NCBI RefSeq assembly: GCF_000282495.1
Contig: NZ_AKJE01000044.1
Location: 1 to 64,000, forward strand
Direction of reading: 5' to 3'
Source of the DNA: Pseudomonas sp. GM79
GTDB lineage: Bacteria; Pseudomonadota; Gammaproteobacteria; Pseudomonadales; Pseudomonadaceae
DNA: 64,000 bases
The notes under the pieces were generated by a model. That model ran no database searches. It was not told where the DNA came from and was given only the letters and a program-made list of their open reading frames with translations. Below, one piece after another: positions 8,070 through 18,135 of this stretch. Positions within the stretch are counted from its first letter, which is position 1, and each line of letters begins with the position of its first letter. The position numbers and the translations under genes were made by a program.

Positions 8070-8133
8070 TTGCAACACCCTCAAAAACGCATTATCTTGT
8101 ACCTCGGCGCTAAAAAAACCCTACATGTAGGGT
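8070..8133 (+). promoter_or_regulatory. nrdA promoter with two NrdR-like boxes
   Basis: A -35 element TTGCAA (8070-8075), a 17-base spacer and -10 TATCTT (8093-8098) form a reasonable sigma-70 promoter. Two sites fit the NrdR box consensus (acaCwAtATaTwGtgt): ACGCATTATCTTGTAC at 8087-8102, overlapping the -10, and the perfect palindrome ACCCTACATGTAGGGT at 8118-8133. Their start-to-start distance is 31 bases, three helical turns, the spacing typical of tandem NrdR sites. Repression of nrdA when dATP/ATP is high is the expected effect. Confidence 0.75.
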
Positions 8134-8496
8134 TTTAGCATAAAAGCCCAACCACATTTCAGACCAGAAACTCAAGCGCTTTATTGCCTGTTTATGGTTG
8201 AACCAAGCACGATTTTACAAGCCCAAACCGCATGCGCGGATGGCACCGTTTTTTCAGGCCAGAACAGCCAGAACGGTACGGGTGTTGCAGTCAAAACTGG
8301 CACCCCAGAAAGGAATCCGGCTTCGAGCCCTGGCTCGCGGCCAAAGACTTCGGCAAGGAAGCGGCATCATTAGCCTTTTTCCTACTGTCCCGAAGTTGTT
8401 ATGCCCGACGCCACGTCGGTTGTAGTGCTTCAGGACAGAACGGTGGGCACCGTGATGGTGCCCAAACAAACATAGAGAATGTGGAGACAACCCCCC
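8134..8496 (+). promoter_or_regulatory. Long, hairpin-rich leader of nrdA
   Basis: About 360 bases separate the predicted promoter from the nrdA start. No credible gene is seen; a 75-codon frame at 8198-8425 lacks a clear ribosome binding site and looks random. Stems visible on the plus strand include CCGAC/GTCGG (8405-8419) and an 8-base-pair hairpin TGGGCACC-gtgat-GGTGCCCA (8444-8464) ending 33 bases before the start codon, with no U-run after it. I do not recognise a known riboswitch class; cobalamin-box sequences were looked for and not found. Confidence 0.4.
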
Positions 8497-11391
<2,895 letters not shown>

Positions 11392-11425
11392 GCTGAGCCG
11401 GTGAGCGCTGAAAGGCGCTTACCTG

Positions 11426-11466
11426 AAACCCCCGATGAGCCTCTGGCTGGTCGGGGGTTTTCTTTT
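11426..11466 (+). terminator. Intrinsic terminator of nrdA
   Basis: AAACCCCCGA and TCGGGGGTTT form a GC-rich stem around a short loop, followed by TTTCTTTT. It lies 35 bases after the nrdA stop and argues that no nrdB follows in the same transcript. Confidence 0.85.
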
Positions 11467-11474
11467 GCCTGCTT

Positions 11475-11595
11475 TAAGATCAAAAGATCGCAGCCTCTTA
11501 AGATCAAAAGATCGCAGCCTCGCTTCGCTCGACAGCTCCTACGTTGGTCCCTGTAGGAGCTGTCGAGCGAAGCGAGGCTGCGATCTTTTGATCTT
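11475..11595. repeat. GTAGGAGCTG-type REP pair with an extra partial copy
   Basis: Inverted copies of AAGATCAAAAGATCGCAGCC...CGACAGCTCCTAC can fold over about 100 bases. The left arm's outer part (AAGATCAAAAGATCGCAGCC) is present twice in tandem, starting at 11475 and 11500. It lies exactly between the nrdA terminator and the flgE terminator, at the point where the nrdA and flg neighbourhoods meet. Confidence 0.85.
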
Positions 11596-11614
11596 GAACT
11601 GTATCTACCACCCA

Positions 11615-11641
11615 CAAAAAAGCCCCTCTTGCGAGGGGCTC
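11615..11641 (-). terminator. Terminator of flgBCDE
   Basis: On the minus strand AGCCCCTC-GCAA-GAGGGGCT is followed by TTTTTTG. It lies about 30 bases after the flgE stop, so flgE appears to end its transcript here; flgF and the following rod/ring genes do not continue in this window. Confidence 0.85.
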
Positions 11642-11669
11642 TTGGTGAAGCGCTACCCGCTAACCAATA

Positions 11670-12983
11670 TCAGGTCATCTGAATGATGGTCTGCATGATG
11701 GTGCTCTGGGTGGAGATGGTCTTGGCGTTTGCCTGGTAGTTGCTCTGGGCCTTGATCAGCTCGACCAATTCGTTGGTCAGGTTGACGTTGGACTCTTCCA
11801 GGGAGTTGGACACGACCGAACCCAGCGTGCCGGTTGTCGGCGCATCGACACCCGCCACGCCCGAGGCGAAGGTTTCTTTCCAGCGGGTACCGCCAATCGG
11901 TTGCAAGCCTTGCTCGTTGGCGAAGCTGGCGACTGCAACCTGGCCGATGGCCTTGGTTTGTTGGTTGCTGAAGTTGGCGGTCATGACGCCGGTGGCGTCG
12001 ATCGTCAGGCTGGAGATCTGGCCAGTGGCGTAACCATCCTGGAACTGAGCGGTACGAGCGGTTGGCGAGTTGTAAGAAGTGGTCAGCGCCATGTTGAACG
12101 CGATACCGCCAGTGGCAGCGACGGAACCGTTCGGACCCCAGGTCACAGGAGTCGTCGCGGCGTTGGTAATGGTACCTGGCACCCAACCGGTCATGGTCAA
12201 CGTGTTGCCGGTCTTGGTCCAGCCAGCACCCGCCGTCAGCGTATTGATGCTGCCATCGGAGTTGAAAGTGATGTCGGCGGTAATCGCCACTGGTGGCGTG
12301 GTAGCGGGGTTGGCCGGGGAACGACCATCCATGTAGGTGTGGACACGCCAGGCGTTGGTACCCGTTTTCACGTAGTACTGATCCATGGTGTGCTCGTTAC
12401 CCTGGCTATCGTAGACCTTGGTGGAAATGGTCTTGTTATAGCTGTTGGTATCGGTCGGGCTGAACGTGGTCACGGTCGGTAATGTTTCCGCCGAGTTCAG
12501 GTTCATCGTCTGATCGACCTTGGTGGTCGGGTTTGGCTTCAGGCTCGACGTATCAATCTTCAAATCCGTCAACACACCGTTGATGATCTTGCCATTGGCA
12601 TCAACGCCATAACCCTGCAAACGGTTGCCGTTGTTATCGACCACATAGTTTTCAGCATCAGTCTTGAACACACCGGCACGGGTGTAGCTCAGGGAGCCGT
12701 TGTCGCTGAGGATGAAGAAGCCGTTGCCCTGGATGCCCATGTCCAGCACGTTGCCGGTGTTGTTCACGTCGCCCTGGCCGAACTGCTGGGAAACGTTGGC
12801 CAGACGCACGCCGTTGCCGACGGTCTTGCTGCCGGTACCCAGGCGAGTGGCCGAGTACACGTCTTCGAATTCTGCACGGGAGGATTTGAAACCGGTGGTC
12901 GCGACGTTGGCGATGTTGTTGCCGGTCACGTCCAGTTGTTTGTTGGCTGCATAGAGACCGCTAAGGCCGATATTGAAAGACAT
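11670..12983 (-). CDS. flgE: Flagellar hook protein FlgE
   Basis: Structural subunit of the flagellar hook, exported by the flagellar type III apparatus and polymerised under the FlgD cap. The 437-residue protein has the flagellar rod signature near the N-terminus (SGLYAANKQLDVTGNNIANVATTGFKSSRAEFEDVY), a central variable hook domain rich in Thr/Asn/Gly, and the conserved C-terminal helix (SLEESNVNLTNELVELIKAQSNYQANAKTISTQ, cited in parts). Start ATG at 12983 follows GGAGTGGAAT. It is the last gene of the minus-strand operon flgB-flgC-flgD-flgE, 31 bases after flgD. Confidence 0.96.
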   Translation of the reverse strand: MSFNIGLSGLYAANKQLDVTGNNIANVATTGFKSSRAEFEDVYSATRLGTGSKTVGNGVRLANVSQQFGQGDVNNTGNVLDMGIQGNGFFILSDNGSLSYTRAGVFKTDAENYVVDNNGNRLQGYGVDANGKIINGVLTDLKIDTSSLKPNPTTKVDQTMNLNSAETLPTVTTFSPTDTNSYNKTISTKVYDSQGNEHTMDQYYVKTGTNAWRVHTYMDGRSPANPATTPPVAITADITFNSDGSINTLTAGAGWTKTGNTLTMTGWVPGTITNAATTPVTWGPNGSVAATGGIAFNMALTTSYNSPTARTAQFQDGYATGQISSLTIDATGVMTANFSNQQTKAIGQVAVASFANEQGLQPIGGTRWKETFASGVAGVDAPTTGTLGSVVSNSLEESNVNLTNELVELIKAQSNYQANAKTISTQSTIMQTIIQMT

Positions 12984-13014
12984 ATTCCACTCCTTTGTGC
13001 CGTGTTAGTCGGCT

Positions 13015-13704
13015 CTATATACCAATGGTTTGTACTTTGGACAGGGCAACGCTGCCCATGCCTGCCAGGTTCAGCATCAACTCACCGCCGGTCTGGCTGA
13101 TGGTCACGCTGTTAACGGTCGCTGGCAGATAAGTAATCAGCGATGTCGCCTTGCTGTCGATGGTGGCCGTTGCGCCGAAGGTGTAAGTACCCGCCGGTGC
13201 CACCGCGCCTGCATCGTCCTTGCCGTCCCAGATGAAACTGGCGTTACCGGCACTTTGACTGCCCAACTCGAGCGTACGGATGGTCTTGCCTTCCGAGTTG
13301 GTAATCTTGACGGTGGCGGCGGAAACCGAGGTTGGCACCACGACGGTACCGTTAAGGCTCTTGGAGGTGTCGACCAGGGTTTTGTCGGTCTGCGCAATGA
13401 CGGAGCGCCCCACCAGCGAAGAAGCCTGCAAGGCTTGCGAGGAGCTGTAACTACTGGCAAGGCCGCTGACCGTATCGTTCAGCGTGGTGATACCTTCCAG
13501 GCTACTGAACTGCGCCAACTGTGCCACGAACTCGCTGTTATCCTGAGGATCGAGCGGGTTCTGGTTTTTCAGCTGAGTCACCAACAGTTGCAGGAACGCG
13601 TCCTTGCCCAGTGCCTGGCCGCCGGTAGCGGCGGAGGTCAGGCTGTCTTTGGTGGTCGGGGTCTGGACCGAAGAATTGGCCAGAACATCGCTGATAACGC
13701 TCAT
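13015..13704 (-). CDS. flgD: Flagellar hook-capping protein FlgD
   Basis: Scaffold that caps the growing hook and lets FlgE subunits assemble, then leaves. The 229-residue protein has the family's N-terminal region (LGKDAFLQLLVTQLKNQNPLDPQ, then NSEFVAQLAQFSSLEGI), an Ala/Ser linker and a C-terminal FlgD Ig-like/tudor domain (FIWDGKDDAGAVAPAGTY). Start ATG at 13704. It lies 15 bases after flgC and 31 bases before flgE in the same operon. Confidence 0.96.
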   Translation of the reverse strand: MSVISDVLANSSVQTPTTKDSLTSAATGGQALGKDAFLQLLVTQLKNQNPLDPQDNSEFVAQLAQFSSLEGITTLNDTVSGLASSYSSSQALQASSLVGRSVIAQTDKTLVDTSKSLNGTVVVPTSVSAATVKITNSEGKTIRTLELGSQSAGNASFIWDGKDDAGAVAPAGTYTFGATATIDSKATSLITYLPATVNSVTISQTGGELMLNLAGMGSVALSKVQTIGI

Positions 13705-13719
13705 ATGAATCGCCCCTTA

Positions 13720-14163
13720 TCACTGACCGAGGGTCAGGACCTTCTGCATCATGGTTTTGGCGGTGTTCATCATTTCGGCGTTGGTCTGGAACGAACGGCT
13801 CGCGGAAATCATGTCGGCCATTTCTTCGACGACATTGACGTTCGGGTAATAGACGTAGCCCTTGCCATCGGCAGCCGGATGGTTCGGCTCGTAGCGCGCT
13901 TCAAGGTTGCTCTGGTCTTCGACCACGCCCAGCACTTGCACGCCTTGACCGGCAGCGTCCTGGTTCTGGAACAGCGAATCGCTGCCGCCGCTCTGGCCGC
14001 CCTGGAACATGGTGGCGAATACCGGGTGGCGGGCACGGTAGGTCTGGTCGATGCTCGACGAGACGGTCTCGGCGTTGGCGATGTTCGAGGCGACGGTGTT
14101 CAGACGAGTGGTCTGGGCACTCATGCCGCTACCGGCAATGTTGAAAACACTGGCAAGGGACAT
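13720..14163 (-). CDS. flgC: Flagellar basal-body rod protein FlgC
   Basis: Proximal rod subunit of 147 residues. It carries the N-terminal rod signature (NIAGSGMSAQTTRLNTVASNIANAET), a short middle region (VYYPNVNVVEEMADMISASR) and the C-terminal coiled helix ending in MMQKVLTLGQ, all typical of FlgC. Start ATG at 14163, with the flgB stop only three bases upstream, so translation is likely coupled. Exported by the flagellar apparatus to form the rod crossing the periplasm. Confidence 0.96.
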   Translation of the reverse strand: MSLASVFNIAGSGMSAQTTRLNTVASNIANAETVSSSIDQTYRARHPVFATMFQGGQSGGSDSLFQNQDAAGQGVQVLGVVEDQSNLEARYEPNHPAADGKGYVYYPNVNVVEEMADMISASRSFQTNAEMMNTAKTMMQKVLTLGQ

Positions 14164-14166
14164 GAC

Positions 14167-14574
14167 TTACTCTCCACGCAGGGCTGATACCAGCCCTTTG
14201 AATTTACTGTTGAGCAGGGTGAAGCTGGCCTGGAAGTTGACCGCGTTTTCCGCGTAATTCGACTGTTCCAGCTGGGCATCCACGGTGTTCTGGTCGATCG
14301 ACGGTTGCATTGGCGTGCGATACATCAGCGACTCGTCGCCATTGCCCATGCCTTCAGCTTCGATGTGACGGCTGTTGGTCATGTTCAAGGCGAACTTGCC
14401 GTTTTTGGTTTTCTCGTTCTGCTCGGCGAGCACTTTCGAGAAGTCCAGATCCCGAGCCTTGTAGTTCGGGGTGTCGGCGTTGGTGATGTTGTTGGCCAGG
14501 ACTTCGGCACGCTGAGCGCGGAAGCCCAGGGCTTGTTCATGGATACCGAGCGCTTTATCGAAGCTGATGCTCAT
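14167..14574 (-). CDS. flgB: Flagellar basal-body rod protein FlgB
   Basis: Proximal rod subunit of 135 residues and first gene of flgBCDE. It opens MSISFDKALGIHEQALGF and carries the rod signature RAEVLANNITNADTPNYKARD. I set the start at ATG 14574: it gives the usual family length, and a longer upstream frame would run through the sigma-54 promoter. The predicted transcript starts at about 14608, leaving a 34-base leader with AAAGG. Transcription is therefore expected to depend on RpoN and the flagellar activator FleQ. Confidence 0.95.
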   Translation of the reverse strand: MSISFDKALGIHEQALGFRAQRAEVLANNITNADTPNYKARDLDFSKVLAEQNEKTKNGKFALNMTNSRHIEAEGMGNGDESLMYRTPMQPSIDQNTVDAQLEQSNYAENAVNFQASFTLLNSKFKGLVSALRGE

Positions 14575-14618
14575 GTCGGGAAACCTTTGGGTGACCTGAT
14601 TTTTCGTAACAGGGACAT

Positions 14619-14634
14619 AGCAAGCGCCGTGCCA
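14619..14634 (-). promoter_or_regulatory. Sigma-54 promoter of flgBCDE
   Basis: The minus strand reads TGGCACGGCGCTTGCT, matching TGGCACG-N4-TTGCW at every position. The GG and GC pairs have the required 12-base offset, which puts +1 near 14608. A terminator (14639-14663) immediately upstream insulates it from cheR. Confidence 0.92.
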
Positions 14635-14638
14635 ATTC

Positions 14639-14663
14639 AAAAAAGCCCGTAAACCGGGGCTTT
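14639..14663 (-). terminator. Terminator-like hairpin upstream of the flgB promoter
   Basis: On the minus strand AAAGCCC-CGGTTTAC-GGGCTTTTTTG is a short stem with a U-run, ending four bases before the sigma-54 -24 element. It would stop read-through from cheV-cheR into flgB. A further inverted repeat (GCCAGAAAAGCGGC/GCCGCTTTTCTG) lies just beyond, at about 14689-14733. Confidence 0.65.
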
Positions 14664-14765
14664 GCGCGCGGTGGCAAGCCGGCAATGCCAGAAAAGCGGC
14701 AACCGATTTCCGCCGCCTGCCGCTTTTCTGCCGCTTATCACGGTAGAAAGAACACCACCTGACCC

Positions 14766-14855
14766 TGTGGGAGCGGGTTTGCTCGCGAAAGCGGTGTGCC
14801 AGTCAAAGCTGATGTCGACTGACACGACGCCTTCGCGAGCAAGCCCGCTCCCACA
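14766..14855. repeat. REP pair (REPIN) between cheR and flgB
   Basis: A 90-base inverted pair of the GTGGGAGCGGG class, outer ends TGTGGGAG. One arm carries a single change (GGGTTTGC in place of GGGCTTGC). Confidence 0.9.
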
Positions 14856-14889
14856 TTGGATCGTGGTGGTGCCGGAAAATCATCAGGCA

Positions 14890-14928
14890 CAAAAAAACGG
14901 GAGCCCCCCTGAGGACTCCCGTTCTTTT
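14890..14928 (-). terminator. Terminator of cheV-cheR
   Basis: On the minus strand AACGGGAGTCC-TCAGGGG-GGCTCCCGTTTTTTTG forms a strong stem with a U-run, about 15 bases after the cheR stop. Confidence 0.88.
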
Positions 14929-14942
14929 ATGCCATCAACGAA

Positions 14943-15770
14943 TCACTTCGCCTGATAAATGATCCCCGGGCTGCACTGGACCATCTGGTAATGGTCCGGC
15001 AAACCGTTCAGCGCTTCAGACGCGCCAAGGAACAGATAACCGCCCGGCTTCAGCGTGCTGTGGATGCGCAACAGGATGTCTTTCTTCACCTCGGCGGAGA
15101 AGTAGATCAGCACGTTGCGGCAGAACACGATGTCGAACTTGCCCAGGCTCGCGTAGCTGTCCAGCAGGTTGAACGAGCGAAATTCCACCCGACTCTTGAT
15201 CGGCGCCTTGATCGCCCAACGTCCCGGCCCTTTCGGGTCGAAGTAACGCTGAAGGCGCTCGGGCGACAGACCGCGGCCGATGGCCAGGCTGTCGTACTCG
15301 CCAGTCTTGCAGTTGGTCAGCATGGTGCCGGACAGGTCAGTGGCAACGATCTGCACGCCCATCTTCAACTGGCCCATGTTGACCCGTTCGAACTCATCGA
15401 TGGACATCGACAGAGAATACGGTTCCTGACCCGACGAACACGCCGCCGACCAGATCCGCAGGCGCTGGCCGGGGCTTGCCTTGATCGCTGCAGGCAAGAC
15501 CTTGTTCTTCAAGACTTCAAACGGATAGGTGTCACGAAACCACAGGGTTTCGTTGGTGGTCATGGCATCCACCACCATCTCGCGCAAACCGCTGCGCGGC
15601 TGAGTCTGGATGCGCTGAACCAGCTCACCCAGCGATTTGATGCCCTGCTGTTCCATCAGTTTGTTGAGACGGCTCGAGACCAGGTATTGCTTGTTTTCAC
15701 CGAGCAAAATGCCACAGGCTTTTTCCAGGAATACCCGGAACTGTTCAAAATCCAAATTACCCGTAGACAA
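14943..15770 (-). CDS. cheR: Chemotaxis protein methyltransferase CheR
   Basis: Cytoplasmic S-adenosylmethionine-dependent enzyme that methylates glutamates of chemoreceptors. The 275-residue protein has the N-terminal helical CheR domain (FEQFRVFLEKACGILLG, about 8-60) and the Rossmann methyltransferase domain with the SAM-binding stretch RIWSAACSSGQEPYSLSM and the DIVFCRNVLIYF motif. The start is TTG at 15770-15768 (MSTGNLDFEQF), with AGAGG about 9 bases upstream, and length agrees with P. aeruginosa CheR of the flagellar cluster. It follows cheV, with which it is probably co-transcribed. Confidence 0.94.
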   Translation of the reverse strand: MSTGNLDFEQFRVFLEKACGILLGENKQYLVSSRLNKLMEQQGIKSLGELVQRIQTQPRSGLREMVVDAMTTNETLWFRDTYPFEVLKNKVLPAAIKASPGQRLRIWSAACSSGQEPYSLSMSIDEFERVNMGQLKMGVQIVATDLSGTMLTNCKTGEYDSLAIGRGLSPERLQRYFDPKGPGRWAIKAPIKSRVEFRSFNLLDSYASLGKFDIVFCRNVLIYFSAEVKKDILLRIHSTLKPGGYLFLGASEALNGLPDHYQMVQCSPGIIYQAK

Positions 15771-15816
15771 AGATGCCGCCTCTTAAATCGTGTTGACCGC
15801 CAGGGACAGAAGGCCC

Positions 15817-16749
15817 CTAGCTGTTATCTGCTGCTTTGATCCGGTCGACTACCCGGGATGCCAGGTCATCAGGACGGAATTTGGCCAGAAAGTCATCGGC
15901 ACCGACCTTCTTGACCATCGCCTGATTGAACACACCCGACAACGAAGTGTGCAGGATGATATGCAGCTTTTGCATGCGCGGATCACTGCGGATTTCGGCC
16001 GTCAGGGTGTACCCGTCCATCTCCGGCATCTCGATGTCGGAGATCATCATCAGAAACTCTTCTTCCGGCTTCTTGCCCTCATCGACCAGCTTGCGCAGGT
16101 AATCCAGCGCTTGCCGACCGTCGTTCAACGCCACCACTTCGACGCCGACGGTTTGCAGGCAACGGGTCACCTGCTTACGCGCCACCGATGAATCGTCGAC
16201 CGTCAGCACGCGCAAGGACAACGCCTTGTGCTGAGTCTCGACATCCACCACGCCCACCGAAATCGCTTCCGGTGTCGGTGACACTTCCGCCAGCACCTTC
16301 TCGACGTCGATGATTTCGACCAACTGATTGTCGACCCGAGTCACCGCCGTCAAGTAATGATCGCGCCCGGTGCCCTTGGGTGGCGGATGAATCTCCTCCC
16401 AGTTCATGTTGACGATGCGCTCCACCGACCGAACCAGGAAACCCTGGGTCTTGGTGTTGTACTCCGTGATGATCACGAAGGGATTGCTTTGATCTTTCAG
16501 CGCTCCGGAACCGGTCGCCATCGCCAGATCCAGAATCGGAATGGTCGCCCCCCGAATATTCGCCACACCGCACACGACAGGACTGGACTTGGGCATCAGG
16601 GTCAGTTTGGGGCATTGCAGCACCTCACGAACCTTGAACACGTTGATCCCATACAGCTGCTGGCCGTCGAGACGGAACAACAACAGCTCAAGGCGATTCT
16701 GCCCCACCAGTTGCGTGCGCTGGTTCACCGAATCCATTACACCAGCCAT
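15817..16749 (-). CDS. cheV: Chemotaxis coupling protein CheV
   Basis: Fusion of a CheW-like coupling domain (about 15-155) and a receiver domain (about 180-305), 310 residues. It couples receptors to CheA and, when phosphorylated, is thought to aid adaptation. The receiver has the acidic pair in LTVDDS, phospho-acceptor Asp in MISDIEMPEMDG (about 237) and Lys in DDFLAKFRPDD. Start ATG at 16749 follows GGAG with 7-base spacing. It is divergent from flgA, separated by only 81 bases, so both promoters are packed into that spacer. Confidence 0.94.
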   Translation of the reverse strand: MAGVMDSVNQRTQLVGQNRLELLLFRLDGQQLYGINVFKVREVLQCPKLTLMPKSSPVVCGVANIRGATIPILDLAMATGSGALKDQSNPFVIITEYNTKTQGFLVRSVERIVNMNWEEIHPPPKGTGRDHYLTAVTRVDNQLVEIIDVEKVLAEVSPTPEAISVGVVDVETQHKALSLRVLTVDDSSVARKQVTRCLQTVGVEVVALNDGRQALDYLRKLVDEGKKPEEEFLMMISDIEMPEMDGYTLTAEIRSDPRMQKLHIILHTSLSGVFNQAMVKKVGADDFLAKFRPDDLASRVVDRIKAADNS

Positions 16750-16803
16750 GCCCAGACTCCTACACCAACGCTAAGTGTGTTGCGACGCACATTCTTCACT
16801 AAA

Positions 16804-16819
16804 CGGCACGGCGCTTGCT
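16804..16819 (+). promoter_or_regulatory. Sigma-54 promoter of flgA
   Basis: CGGCACGGCGCTTGCT matches TGGCACG-N4-TTGCW at all positions but the first, and 15 of its 16 bases are identical to the flgB promoter. The GG/GC register places +1 at about 16830, one base before the annotated flgA ATG at 16831. Confidence 0.85.
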
Positions 16820-16830
16820 TTTTAACTCTT

Positions 16831-17592
16831 ATGAACACAGAACCGACATTTTTCCGACACCTGACATCAGCCTGCCGCAGATTGCTCTGCGCGATGTCGG
16901 CCGTTTGCCTGTTCAACGCTGGCAGCCCTGCCCTTGCTGACGCGGTTACCTTGCCTGACATGCTTATCGGCGTCACTCAGGGCTTTCTTGAATTCACCGT
17001 AGAAGACTATCTGGCCACCAGTCAAACGCAAGGACGCTACGAGATCGAGGTCAATCAGCTCGATCCACGCCTGCGCATGCCTATGTGCGACAAGGAATTG
17101 ACAGCCACCCTTGAGAGCCCCGCGAGGCCTCTGGGCCGGGTTACGGTCAAGGTTCGCTGCGATGGAGCCTCCCCCTGGACAGTCTTCGTACCCGCTCAAG
17201 TACGGCTGTTTCGCGACATCGTGACCACCACCCGTCCGCTCAAGCGCACAGGGATTATCGAACCTCAGGACGTAACCCTGCGAGAGCGCGATATCAGCTT
17301 GATAAATCAGGGGTTTCTGACTTCCGTCGATCAAGCGATCGGACAAAAGCTGACCCGACCAATGGTCGCTGATCAAGTGATTACCTTGGTCCATCTCGAA
17401 CAGGCGGAAGTCATTCGCAAGGGCGATCAGGTGGTGATTACCGCCCGCAGTGGTACGCTCAGTGTGCGCATGCCGGGTGAAGCGCTGTCCAATGGCGGCA
17501 TGAGTGAACAGATCCGGGTGAAAAACCTGAACTCCCAGCGGGTCATCAAGGCGCAAGTCACCGCGCCCGGCCAGGTGGAAGTTTCCATGTAA
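16831..17592 (+). CDS. flgA: Flagellar P-ring assembly chaperone FlgA
   Basis: Periplasmic chaperone that helps FlgI form the P ring. The 253-residue protein has a signal peptide (about 1-37, ending SPALA), then a FlgA N-terminal domain and the conserved SAF-like beta-clip (VFVPAQVRLFRDIV, RPLKRTGIIEPQDVTLRERDI) and C-terminal region ending QVTAPGQVEVSM. I chose ATG 16831 because it precedes the full signal peptide, but there is no Shine-Dalgarno sequence and the sigma-54 promoter places +1 one base earlier. A downstream ATG at 16894 would shorten the signal peptide to about 16 residues. It is the first plus-strand gene, followed by flgM. Confidence 0.9.
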   Translation: MNTEPTFFRHLTSACRRLLCAMSAVCLFNAGSPALADAVTLPDMLIGVTQGFLEFTVEDYLATSQTQGRYEIEVNQLDPRLRMPMCDKELTATLESPARPLGRVTVKVRCDGASPWTVFVPAQVRLFRDIVTTTRPLKRTGIIEPQDVTLRERDISLINQGFLTSVDQAIGQKLTRPMVADQVITLVHLEQAEVIRKGDQVVITARSGTLSVRMPGEALSNGGMSEQIRVKNLNSQRVIKAQVTAPGQVEVSM

Positions 17593-17698
17593 GCGGCCAC
17601 GTAGTTTGTGAAGAGATGGCGCGCCACTGGGCTGTTGCCTAAACTGTGCCGCATGCAGGACACACGCTGGCGCATGCAAGCTCATTGATAAATGGGCC

Positions 17699-17725
17699 TA
17701 AAGTTTTCACAGCAAGAGCCGAAAA
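17699..17725 (+). promoter_or_regulatory. FliA (sigma-28) promoter of flgM
   Basis: TAAAGTTT, 11 bases, then GCCGAAAA matches the flagellar sigma-28 consensus TAAAGTTT-N11-GCCGATAA at 15 of 16 positions. It lies 37 bases upstream of the flgM start, so flgM is made late in the cascade independently of flgA read-through. Confidence 0.9.
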
Positions 17726-17761
17726 CATGGCAAGCGTCCAAATACCCAGAGGTTTTTTGTC

Positions 17762-18088
17762 ATGGTCATCGATTTCAGTCGTTTAAACAGCTCCTCGTCA
17801 CTTACGGGCAGTACACGTACCAGCGCCGCGAAGGAAACCGCCGAAGCCGGCCAATCCACGCCGCTGAATACCCCGGCCGAACAGGCCAGTACCACCAAAA
17901 GCGGGGAATCGGTACACCTCAGCAATGAGGCTCAACAGTTGCAGAAGGTCACTGACAAGCTGCGCGATCAGCCTGCCGTCGACAACGCCCGCGTGGCCGA
18001 GTTGAAAGCAGCGATTGCCGATGGCAGCTATAAAGTCGACAGCAACCGTGTAGCCAGCAAACTGCTCAACTTCGAAGCCCAGCGCTAG
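17762..18088 (+). CDS. flgM: Anti-sigma-28 factor FlgM
   Basis: Small inhibitor of FliA, released by export through the completed hook-basal body. The 108-residue protein has a disordered Ser/Thr-rich N-terminal half and a C-terminal sigma-binding half ([13 protein letters not shown], then [25 protein letters not shown]). The start ATG follows AGAGG at suitable distance. A near-perfect FliA promoter lies upstream, giving feedback control. It is followed after 47 bases by flgN. Confidence 0.94.
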   Translation: MVIDFSRLNSSSSLTGSTRTSAAKETAEAGQSTPLNTPAEQASTTKSGESVHLSNEAQQLQKVTDKLRDQPAVDNARVAELKAAIADGSYKVDSNRVASKLLNFEAQR

Positions 18089-18135
18089 GCCACGGCCGCG
18101 CCAGGCTTTTGGACGCTTAAAACCCAAGGCCAGCC

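Noticed and set aside
8198..8425. A 75-codon frame in the nrdA leader
   Set aside because: Arg/Pro-rich random composition, no ribosome binding site, and it overlaps hairpins.
8200..8496. Cobalamin riboswitch upstream of nrdA
   Set aside because: No B12-box-like sequence or the expected core elements were found in the leader.
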